Positions 47,101 to 59,100 of a stretch of DNA of 64,000 bases are shown piece after piece; within the stretch, counting starts at the first letter, position 1; each line of letters starts with the position of its first letter. This DNA comes from Telopea speciosissima (lineage: Eukaryota; Streptophyta; Magnoliopsida; Proteales; Proteaceae): NCBI RefSeq assembly GCF_018873765.1, contig NC_057920.1, positions 14,521,307 through 14,585,306 of the forward strand, written 5' to 3'. The notes beneath the pieces were generated by a model. The model had not been told where the DNA came from, searched no databases, and was given only the letters and a program-made list of their open reading frames with translations. Position numbers and translations under genes: made by a program.

Positions 47101-50100
47101 GTCTTTAGTAGATACTACTTAGATCTTATGATATTCTTCCTTTTATATCAATTACATATTGGACAATGTATCCACTACATACGTGGACCTCTTTTATTTA
47201 CTTTCTATTTTCTGTTTTCCCTTCCAAGAGTTACTACATGCATCCAAATAAAGTGAAGGCCTTAAAGCCTACACCCACGATTTTGAATAGTTGAATGAAG
47301 GTTGGCTTTGTGCCATTGTTTGTTGTGAGGTGCAGTTGAGTGGTGAGATGCCCTTGTGGTTAGTGAGAGACTGACCAAGGCCAAAGGTGAGAAGCCTTGG
47401 TCATATCCCCCTTTCTTCCTTCCTTCTTCTCTCTTCCTTTTCTCCTTGGTTCCTATTTTCCAATACTGCTACTAGTGCTTGACCTGTGAAGCATCAATTC
47501 CTCCATGCACCAGTGATGTTGCTGCTGTTTAACAAATTAAAGAGGTGCTCCCGTGGATCCAATACCAAGAACAGGAACTTAAGGCTTTATCCCTATCTGC
47601 AGCACTGTTTTGTTGGAGTTTTCCTGCAGCAAATCTCAGTCCTAAACTCCAGTTTTGGCTGACAAATCCATTCCATTCTTTGAGAGTGCAGTTCCTTCAC
47701 TGGGTTCTCCATTTGATAGTCCTACCTGTGGGTTGGAAATTTGTTTGCTTTAGAAAGCATAACCCCAATAATACAAATACAAAGCTAAAATTTTATATAG
47801 CCTTTCACCCACAGCTGGATGAACAAATGAAAATTGTGAATCGAAGCCTCAACAATCTCTTACGTTGTCTTGTACAAGACCATGAGAAGACTTGGCCATC
47901 AATGCTTGACATTGCTAAATTTGTTTACAACAGTTTTGTCAACCGCAGCATGGGTTGCACACCCTTTGAGATAGTGTTTTGACTTCATCCTAAAAAGCCT
48001 ATTGATTTGGTACCACTACCTTCTCATGTTCGAGTGAGCGTCCAGGCAGATGAGTTCATCCGAGACATCACCGAGGTCTATTGATTTGGTACACACCGAT
48101 GTCCATCGATGCATTGCAATCAGCAATGATGCATATAACACAGCAGCCGATCAACATCGCTGATTCGTTGAGTTCAAGCCAGCGATATGGTGATGGTTCG
48201 AGTTGCTCCAAAGGTTCATATCCGGCACCAATACTATGTTGCATCCTTAGAAGATGGTTCCATTCAAAGCGCTGAAACAAATCAAACCAAATGCCCTACA
48301 TGCTTGAGCTACCTCGAGACATGGAAAATTAGCTATATTTTTTATGTTGCCAGTCTGACTTTATATGCGGGCCACCTTATGCAATATGAAAACCCAGACT
48401 ATGGATCTCAGATACAAACAAGCCCAATGATCAAAATCTGTAATTAGATCTAAGATAAAGAAAGCAGTTGTTCTGTTAAGGGAAGAAATCAGATCGATGG
48501 AAGGAGAGGGAAAAGAGATGAAAACGATTTGCTCAGAACGATAAGAAGAGAAGAAATAAGGTATAGGATACCAATCCCGAATGCACTGCTCAACGACACC
48601 AAAACTCTTAAAAAAAAACTTACATTCTTTACTCAAATCATCTCTAATTGATGGTGGTATATTACATATATAAAGACCTTCTAAAATCCCTAAATTGCAT
48701 CATAAATGGACTCATAATCACACTCACACAATCAATCAAGTAAATAAACTCAAATGAACTCTATCTAGTTATTATGTATTCTAATCTAACTCAACACTTA
48801 ACTACTAATCCTGTGTGCTAATTTTATACCCAATTTATGCGCTTATAAATTAGGTCCATTACAATGAAAACTGGAAAAATTAAAGGCTCAACCCATAATA
48901 TAGCTACCCTGTTGAAGTATATCGAGTCCATGTGGAGAAGAGGATATAACTACCCTGTTGAAGTATAATCTCGATTCTTGAGATTCCTCTCCTCCTCATG
49001 TGTCTCTCTTATTTTAGGTTTATGTCTTAGTTTCCTAGTCCTAGTTTGAATTAATACTTCTAGTCCTAGTTGTGTTTCTGTTCTTTCTCTTTTCCTATTG
49101 TAATTTGGAATTCTAACATGATGAGGAATTCCCTCTCCTAATGTAATCCTTTGGTATAAATACAAACAAGGCGAGGGAGACTGTCATATTCGACAGTTCT
49201 CTTCTCCTCACCTCTTCTTCTCCTATTTCTCGGTTCTGGTTCTCTAACAGGTGTTCTCGTTTCATGGTATCGGAGCACAACCTTTAAATTGGTTGTCCCT
49301 CTGCGATTATGTTTGAAGGTTTCTTCATTCAGCTTCTCTTAAAGGGGTGCAGCACCCTATGCTGCATATTAATACAGTTTAAACCCTAGATGGAGTTTTC
49401 AATTTAAAACTATGGCTCTCTTATATATCTAGATGAAAGATCGATTGGAGAGTCCCTTCTCAGACTGCGGTAACTTTTGAAGACCACTTCCGCGATTTCT
49501 TCTTGAGGATTTCTTATTTTTCCTATCCATTCAATGGATTATTATTGAAGATTAAAGTTTATTTCAAGAGATTTCTGTTTTTAACTCTACAGCAACATCG
49601 CAGGGTTTCTTTTCTTCTCCAATCAATCCAATTTTCTGGTGAGCTTATTGAATTTCGTTATTCTTCTCCTTGAATACCACTCGGCAATCTAGTCCTGCTG
49701 CTCTGGGTTGGGATTAATATCCCCTATTGCTGGTTGCTTTGGTTCCTGCATATTTGGGTTCATAAACCCTAATTTTGCTTCTGCCGAGAGTGCTGCTTCT
49801 GCATATTTGGGTCCTTAACATAGTTGTCACGGCGTCTAGGCGACCCTAGGTGTTGGAGAGGGTCCAAAATCAAACCGACACCAATTAGGCGACCAAGGCG
49901 TCCAAGGCGCCCAAGTCGTCCAAGGTGCCCAAGTCGACCAAGGTGCCTAGGCAATGCCTTCACAACTATGGCCTCCTAAAACCATAATTTTGCTTCTGCC
50001 AAGAGTGCTGCTACTGCACTGGTTATTATTTCTGCCATTATTGGTACTGCTAAGAGTACCACTGCTGTTCTAGCTATTGGATCTACCAATAGCACTGCTA

Positions 50101-53100
50101 CTGATTTAGGTTATCAAAACCTAATCTTGTTACTCCTGCACATACTGCTGTTGTTTTTGGGTTATTTCAACCCTAGTCTGATTCTATCTAAGAGCCGATC
50201 TACATTGTTGTTGTTGTTATCCTAATCTGGTTTGATGGCCGATCCCAAACCACCAATGGACAATGTCCAAGTACAGATAACTACTATTAAACTCTCCGGA
50301 GTTTCAAATTATTTATTATGGACCCAGGCAGTACAAGCTTACATACATGCCAAGGGCAAACTGAAATACATTACAGATGATCCTCCTGATCGTGATCCTA
50401 TGTATCCTACCATAATCATAGCTCATGACGAGTTGATGCGTGAAAATTCTATTATCAAGATATGGCTATGGAACAGTGTTGAACCTGCTTTGCCTCCAAT
50501 GTGATGTTTCACACCCTTGCTAAGGATGTCTGGAATGAATTACGTGAAAGCTTCTCTCAAAAAAGGAATATCTCACGCAAGTATGATCTCCATGAGAAAC
50601 TCTTTACCTTCCAACAAGGAGATAAAACCTTTAATGAATATTTTGTCAGTTATAAGGGCATGGTTGAAGAACTACAGATACATCAGCCTCTGACTACTTA
50701 TCTGGATCAACTAAAGCAACAACGAGCTGAGTTCCATGTTGCAAAATTTCTAGCTGAACTACATCCTGACTACCAGTCTGTGAAGAGTCAGTTGCTTATA
50801 CGAGAGAAGGAACCTCAATGAAGTTTTTTCTCGTATTAACCGTCTGGCTATTCCATCCAAGCCTGATATACTACCAAGGACAACACAGCCTTTGTTCCAA
50901 ATCATGGACGAGGACGTGGTTGTGGCTCTGGTGGACGAGGTACAGGTCATCAACCCATTGACAAATCTTCCCGCTAGTGCTTTTATTGTGGCAAACCAAA
51001 TCATACAGTAGACACTTGTTGGGCCAAGCAACGAAAACCTGAGTGGGCGAATGAACTAGCCAATGTTGCCACGACTGACACTGCTACTAAGAAACCTACC
51101 AATGAAATGAACCAGAGTTCTACTACTTCATCATGCATGCCTCATGATGATTACAACCAGCTAGTCAAACGCCTCCAACAACTTGAAGCTGCATCTGCCT
51201 CCACCTCTACCGCCACTCTAGCCTATAAAGGTAATGCTGTCTTTTCCGCTTCTTCTATACTTCATGGCTTAATGATTCGGGTGCTTCATGTCACATGACT
51301 GGTAAGTTTTTTTTCTCTTCCATAAATTCCATTCATACCTCTTCCAATGTTATCCTTGTTGATGGATCCTCTACTCAGATAAATGATCATGGAACTATTT
51401 CTCCAACATCCTTCATGACTTTCTCTCCTGTTCTTCATGTTCCTAAATTACCTTTAAATCTTTTATTTGTTAGTCAACTTACTAAGTCCCTTAATTGTTT
51501 TGTAACCTTTTATCCTTCTTATTTTGTTTTTCAGGACCTTCAGACAAGGAAGATGATTGGTGGAGGGCTTGAGCGCGATGGGCTGTATAACCTGGATGGC
51601 ACTAGGCCTTTCACTGCTACTGCATCCACTACCATACCATCCCCTATGCAATGGCATCTATGCCTTGGTCACCCATCATACCTAAACTCCAATTGATGGT
51701 TCCTAGTTGCAAGTCCACGTCTAATCTTGAATGTGAAGCTTGTGAATTGGGCAAATTGTACTTTGGAATCCTAACATGATTAGGAATTCCCTCTCTTAAT
51801 GTAATCCTTTAGTATAAATACAAACAAGGCGAGGGAGACGGTCATATTCGACAGTTCTCTTCTCTTCGCCATCTCATTATTCTCCTCACCTCTTCTTCTC
51901 CTATTTCTCGATTCTATTTCTCTAACAGATGTTCTCGTTACATACCCAAAGGTCAATTTCAGCCCATTGGACTGTCACCAGCACCTTATGCGTCTCCCAA
52001 GCTTGGATATGGCCCTCCATACGGAATTTAAGGCCTAATGCATCTGCATCACCACCATATGGATGAAGGTGATAATGAGCATACTTTATGGTTTCCTCAA
52101 TTTGCTTCACTGGCCGAAAATGAAATTTAAGATGTTCTTAATAACAAATTAAGTAATTAACTATGACACGGAGAGGCGGTGGCTATTACTCTTTCCTTGT
52201 GAATGGAAGGGGCATCCTCAACATGACTGCATGTGGATCCATGCCACTATTCTTCAGCAAATCAATCCGGATCTCTACGAGTGTTATATGTCCTTTCTAC
52301 ATTTGTAGGAGTCGAATGTTTCTAAACCAGGGGCGGAGGGGAGGTGATGTGGACAAGCACTATAAGAAACACTACAGCCGCAGGCCTAAGAGCCTATGTT
52401 CTTCAGCTGGACCTTTGCTGCAGGTCATACCAAGCCCATGGTATGGGTTCGCTGGTTCACTAAAAACCAGAATAGTGTGGTGGTTTATGTAGTTTCTATT
52501 TTTAGGTCTTCAGTAGATACTACTTAGATCTTATGATATTCTTCCTTTTATATCAGTTTCTTATTGGACAATATATTCACTACAAGCATGGACCTCTTTT
52601 ATTTACTTTCAATTTTCTATTTTCCCTTCCTAGAGTTGCTACACGCATCTATATAATGTGAAGGCCATACAGGATACACCCATGATTTTGAATAGTTGAA
52701 TGAAGCTTGGCTTTGTGCCATTGTTTGTTGTGAGGTGCAGTTGAGCGGTGAGATGCCCTTGTGGTTAGTGAGAGACTGACCAAGGCCATAGGTGAGAGGC
52801 TTTGGTCATATCCCACTTTCTTCGTTCCTCCTCTTGATGCAGCACCAAGTGCCCACACCTGAAGGAAGAAGAAGCCCTGAAATTAGGGCTTAGTTTGGGA
52901 GCCGTAGTTTAGGTTTGCATTTTATTATTTTCCATACTTAGTTTTTATTTCGGCTTATTTGTAAACTTAAATTGAACCGGTTCAAACCATGGTTCAATTT
53001 AAGTGATTTTTTATTAATTCTTTTATTTTAAGTTTTTAAGTTGTTTTATTAGGTCCCCACCCCTCCACGATTTAGTGAGGGAGTGTTTTGCTTAGATTAG

Positions 53101-56100
53101 GATTTCGCCATTGGCCTTTTATTATAAATATTGAATATCGTGGGAGGCTCCCCTATAGTTGATGAATTTTAAAAAAAACAAAAGACAGAATTGTGTTACC
53201 GCCATTGTTGTTGTTGCTGCTCCTTGAGAGCTTGCATCCTTGTGGTTCTATCAAGGTGGAAAGGGTAGGTGGATCTCCTGCGACTCCCTGCATCGAGACG
53301 ATCGGGAGGATCTCCATTGAAGGTAGATCTATCCTTCTCCATTGTTCAAGCTTGCTGCCAGTGGAATCTGCTGTAAGATTGAGTTCAATTTCTGTTTCTA
53401 ACCCTCCAATCCCCCCCCCAATCGATCCCCATTTATTTTATTTGAATCCCCTCAAAACCCTAGATCTTCTTAACTCCAGCCAGCCTTCATCCTTCATCCT
53501 TCATCAGATTCAACCCAAATTCAGACTACAGCTCCCTCTCCACACCCCTCACACTCGACTTTAAGCTCTGTCCCCATTCATCTCTTAAACCCTAATTTCC
53601 CCCCTGTTAGATATATGGGCCAGAATACCATGGGGGTATTCTGGACTTTTTCCCTTTATTATTTTGTTAGTTTCTTGTGTGTGGTTTAGTCCCACATTGC
53701 TCATATAATTATGTTCATTCTTTCATTATAGTTATAAATACGTATGTGCTTGGGATGAATTAATCATCCAAGCATCGAGTTCTAATTCTGATCCTCCTAA
53801 CATGGTATCAGAGCTGGTTATGAATTAGGACTCACGATCCCCTTCCCTCTCTAATTCTCGATCTCTCTCCCCTTCTCTTCTCTTCTCTTCTCTTCTCTTC
53901 TCTTCTCTTCTTCCCTTTGTTTTGTTTTGTTCTTCTCTGTCCCATAGGGCAGCACTGATGAGGTGATCTATTGATCCAGCTGCTGCCCTCCTTTGTTACC
54001 TCATCCCATGATATGAAGAATTGACCGATAGGGTGCTTGGCCTCTTTGCTGCGAATATTGAAGACTTCAGCCTTCGTTGGACAGATCCATTCTATACTAC
54101 AAGGGATTTGTTCACTATATTGGAGCTCCAGACCTGCAGCAGATTAGTATTCCAGCACCTGCATCAAGTTATATCAAGTTACAGCCCCTCAAGATCGATA
54201 TCTCTTCACACTTTCAGGGTTTTTCAAAACCCTGACAATAGTCAACATTGGGGTTCCATCTATCAGTTGATTCTGATTTTTTGAGTAGTGATTCTCCCCT
54301 GTTCAAGACTAATTCGACTGCAATTTCAGCCTCATCCAGTCACTTTTCAGGCCTCAATTCATCTTATCGATTTCAGCACTTTCAAGGTTTTTTTCAAAAC
54401 CCTGAAAAAATCGATCTCAAGGTTCTCTCTGTCTGGTGTTGCTGATTTTTGGAGACATTTATTCCTTCATTATTAGAGGGCTTTCTTCCTTGTTGCAGCC
54501 CTTAACTTGGAGGTTTTCTTGGGTTTCTCTTCACAACAGCCCCCTTCTGCGATTTGGGAGTCTTCACTATCTTCATGGGTGACTCTGTGGATTCGACTGC
54601 TACTTCTATTGGTGATGGAAACAGCAAACCAGATTATCATACTTTTTCCCCAAATCCAATCAAGTTGGATGGCACAAATTACTTGCTTTGGTCTAGGTCT
54701 GCCTCCTTTGCCATTGTTGGCCGTGGCCTTACTGGTCATATTAGGGGAACCACTGCTATGCCTACTGAGGTTGGAGCTGCTCAAGACAAGTGGCTTGCCA
54801 ACAATGGAGTTCTTATTTCCTACCTGATCGGTTCTATGACTACAGATCTGCAGCACAATTTTCTTCTCCTTGACACAGCCTCAGAAATTTAGGTTGCTTG
54901 CAAGGAGACTTATGGACAGCTTGGCAATGATGCCCAGGTATATGAACTCAGGAAAAAGGTCCTTCACACTACTGAAGGAGAGTTGACAGTCTCCAAATAC
55001 TATGCTACCTTGCGCAGCCTTTGGCAGCAACTGGACCATTTTTCTGACTTTCACCCAAGTACAGCTGCCGATATTACTTCTAATAAGCAACATGTGGACA
55101 AGATCAGAGTTTATGATTTTTTGGCAGGCTTAAATGTGGAGTATGATCAGATTCGGGTTTAAGTGTTGGGTCACAAGCCTTTTCCCACACTTGAACAGTC
55201 CTATGCCCTGGTCTCCTCTGAAGAAAACCGTAGGGCTGCCATGTTGCACCCTCCTATTACTGACAGGTCAGCTCTCCAGGCTGCTGCCCCTGCCACTCCT
55301 GCACCTAGTGGCACTGCTTCTCTTGGTAATTCTACTACAAGGTCTGTTGTTTGTGAGTACTATCACAAACCTTACCACACCAAGGAGAAGTGCTGGAAAC
55401 TTCATGGGATACCGACTGACTTTGAAGCAAAACGGGCTGCCAAGACCAAGACAAAGACAAAGACCAAGGCCCATCAGATTGAGACTGTTACTGCAGCCCC
55501 TGCTACTGACATTGGTCTATCCCAAGATGATCTACAGGCACTCCTACATATGCTGAGGTCTTCCGCTGCTGCTGCCTCTACTACATCAGCCACTGCCAAT
55601 TCTTCTGCTCCTTCAGGTTCACACTTTGCCCGATCAGGTATTCCATTTGGTGGTCATTGTGCTTCTGTAGCTTCACATCCTTGGATCATAGATTCTGGAG
55701 CTACAGATCATATGACTGGTTCCTCTAGCCTGTTTCATAGATATTCTTCCACTTCTGGGAAAGACAAGGCTAAAGTGGCTAATGGTTCTCTTTCTTCCAT
55801 ATCTAGAAAGAGAATCATCAACTACACTTCCTCTCTTCCCTTGACTTCTGTTTTGCACATTCCTAATTTTACTACTAACCTTCTTTCCATTAGTAGTATT
55901 ACTCGTGATCTTAACTGCAAAGTCTCTTTTTTTCCTTCTCATTGTGTGTTTTAGGATTTGGAGTCTGGGAAGACGATTAGATTGGGTAAAGTGCACGGTG
56001 GGCTATATCTGCTTGATGACGGTCGCTTCTCTCCACTACCATTACATTCTCCACTACACCAGAACTACATGGTCTCTTCTGAACTTTACCAGTGGCACTC

Positions 56101-59100
56101 TAGGTAAGGTCACCCCGCTTTAGGAATCTTAGCTCATTTATTTCCTAGTCTGGTCACCCTTCGTACTAAGGATGACTTTTTTTTGTGAGGCTTGTGTTCT
56201 GGCCAAACAGACACGTTCAACTTATCCAATTTCAAATAAAAGGAGTTCTTCTTGTTTTCAATTGGTGCATTCTGATGTTTAGGGCCCTAATCGTAAACCA
56301 TCTATTTCTAGTCATTGTTGATTTGTCTCTTTCATTGATTGTCATTCTAGGAACACCTGGGTGTATCTTTTGCACACAAAAAATCAGGTTTTTTCATGTT
56401 TTCAACACTGTCATAAAATGGTCCAAACTCAGTTCCAGGCTACTCTCAAAGTATTGAGAAGTGATAATGGAACAGAGTATACAGAATCCCAATTTCAAAA
56501 ATATTTGGCTGATCATGGAATCATTCATCAAACTAGTTGAGTTGATACACCTGCCCAGAATGGTGTAGCGGAAAGAAAAAATCGCCACTTGTTAGAAATG
56601 GCTAGGGCTTTGATGTTTGCGAGGAATGTCCCGTCTCAATATTGGGGAGATGCGGTTCTCACTGCGGCCTATCTCATCAATAGGCTACCCTCTAGGGTTC
56701 TTCACTCCCGCAGCCCCTCTGATATTTTACTGGGTAATTCCTCCTTTATTGTGCCTCCCAAGGTGTTTGGTTGTGTGTGTTATGCTAGAGATACCAAATC
56801 TCCAGGGAAACTTAAACCTCGAGGGCTCCGTTGTATTTTCTTGGGTTATTCACCAACCCAGAAAGGTTATAAATGCTACCATCCCCCTTCCCGCTGTACC
56901 TTGGTTAGTATGGATGTTATCTTTCATGAGTCTCTTTCTTATTATTTTTCGCCACCTCTTCAGGGGGAGAGTTCTAGTGAAAATGTGTCCTTTGAGATTC
57001 CTCTACCTGAAGTTCCTCTAGCTGCTGCCCAGCCTTTTTTGGATGCTTCCCATCTTACTTTGGAGACTTCCCAACACCCTCTGGCTGTTCCTCCCTCACC
57101 TAATGGGAATCCTTTACAAGGGGAGACCATAGAAAATAGTGTTGTTAATGTTCCTATCCAGGGGGAGCTGACTCCAGTCCAGAGAACTATTGGTGAATTT
57201 CATAAGAGAATTGATAACTCCAACATGATCACCTATACAAGGGGCAGATCCAACAGAGGGCAGCTCCAACCCACTATAGCACCAGTACCCATCCAATTGC
57301 CAGCTCCAGACACGGATCCTACATCTCCTAGTAATCCCTCTTCTTCCGACCTACCTATTGCACTTCGCAAAGGTACTAGGACTTGCACTTTACATCCCAT
57401 ATCTCATTTTGTTTCTTATAACTCTCTTTCTCCCTCTTTTCGTGCTTTAGTATCTTCTCTTTCCTCTATCTCGATTCCTAGAAATTGGCAGGAAGCATCT
57501 ATAGATGGAAAGTGGAAGGCAGCAATGTTGGAAGAAATGAGAGCACTACACAAAAATAATACATGGGATCTTGTGGCTCTTCCTCCAGGGAAAAAACCAG
57601 TGGGATGTAAATGGGTCTTCGTGGTTAAACAGAAGGCTGATGGTTCGGTGGATAGGTATAAGGCACGTCTGGTTGCAAAGGAGTTCACTCAGACTTATGG
57701 AGTTGACTATCAGGAGACCTTTGCACCAGTGGCAAAGCTCAACACCGTCAGGGTGTTATTATCTTGTGCTGCAAATCTTGGGTGGGATCTTCAGCAGTTA
57801 GATGTAAAGAACGCCTTCTTCCATGGGGAGCTTGAGGAGGAGGTATATATGGACATTCCACTAGGCTTTTCTCATGACAGGACTAGGGGCAGGGTCTGTA
57901 AATTGAAGCGTGCCCTTTATGGTTTGAAGTAGTCACCTAGGGCCTGGTTTGGCAGATTTCATAAGGCTATGATTTCAGCAGGTTACAAGCAGAGCAATGC
58001 TGATCACACTTTGTTTATCAGACGGCTTGGTATCAAGGTTACTCTTCTCATAGTCTATGTGGATGATATTGTGGTCACTGGTAATGATGATGCTGCAATC
58101 AGGGATTTGAAACTTCTTCTTGGCCGTGAGTTTGAGGTCAAAGATCTTGGTCCTCTAAAATATTTTCTAAGGATAGAAGTTGCTCGATCTTCAAAGGGCA
58201 TCTTTCTTTCTCAAAGAAAATATGTCCTTGATCTATTGACTGAGACAGGGCTGCTAGGTTGTCATCCTTCAGATACTCCTATGGAAGCTACTACAAAACT
58301 TAGGGAGAAAGAGGGTGAGTGATGTAGCCTAGGTGGAATAGATCTCACTTAGGACCAGGTTGTGTAATGGGGTTGGCCGAATGGGGCAGATTAGGGTGAT
58401 TAGGGCACAATTAGGGTTAGGAATGGGAGATTGAGTTAGGGTTTTATTGGGTAATGGTCTACAGGTTTTTAGGAGTCTATTAGTATAGGATCTAACTAGG
58501 TTTAAATAAGAAATAGAAATTCAGAATATTAGGGTTAGGGTTTTGGGTTTTGGGTTTTAGGAATAAAGAGGATAAAGGAATCTAGGGTTTCTAGAGGGAA
58601 TCAGGCCAAGAGCTTCTGGCTGAGTGTCACAGAGGTAGGGAATAGGGTTCGGCTGAAGTATGGGATGATTTGGATGGCTGGTTAGGGCTGGGCAGTATTT
58701 AGGGTTGTTGGGGTATAATGGAGAAGAGAGGAAATTAGGGTTTAGTTGTTGAGATGAAGGCTGCAGGTTAGGTCGAGTGGAAGGTCTGCTGTGAGGGATC
58801 CGTGGTTAGAAGTTTAACGAAAACTGATGGTCAGATCTGTAGTTACAAAGGAATCCTAGTTAAAATAGAAGTTGCAGATTTAATGGGGTTGAGGGTTATG
58901 GAAATTGATAGAGGATGTAGGGCTGGGTTAGGGAATAAGAAGGAACTAATTAATTGCAGAATTCTGTAACAGCTTACTTGTAATAGAAGAACTTCAATGG
59001 CAGCAACTCGAAGAGCTTGATTGAAGAAGAAGAAGAACCTCCCGATCTGCGAGATGCAAGGAGTCGCTGGATTTCTCCAACCCTAGCCCTAGATATAATT

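Larger units (their letters stand above)
48956..51942 (+). mobile_element. Ty1/copia remnant A, internally deleted
   Basis: Left LTR 48956-49264, primer-binding site TGGTATCGGAGC at 49265-49276 (initiator-Met tRNA type), gag 50235-50821, protease/pre-integrase part 51295-51720, and the end of a right LTR 51757-51942. Exact 5-bp duplication TACCC (48951-48955 and 51943-51947). Integrase, RT and RNase H are deleted. The blocks gtaatcctttggtataaata and aacaaggcgagggaga are shared by both LTR parts. Confidence 0.85.
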
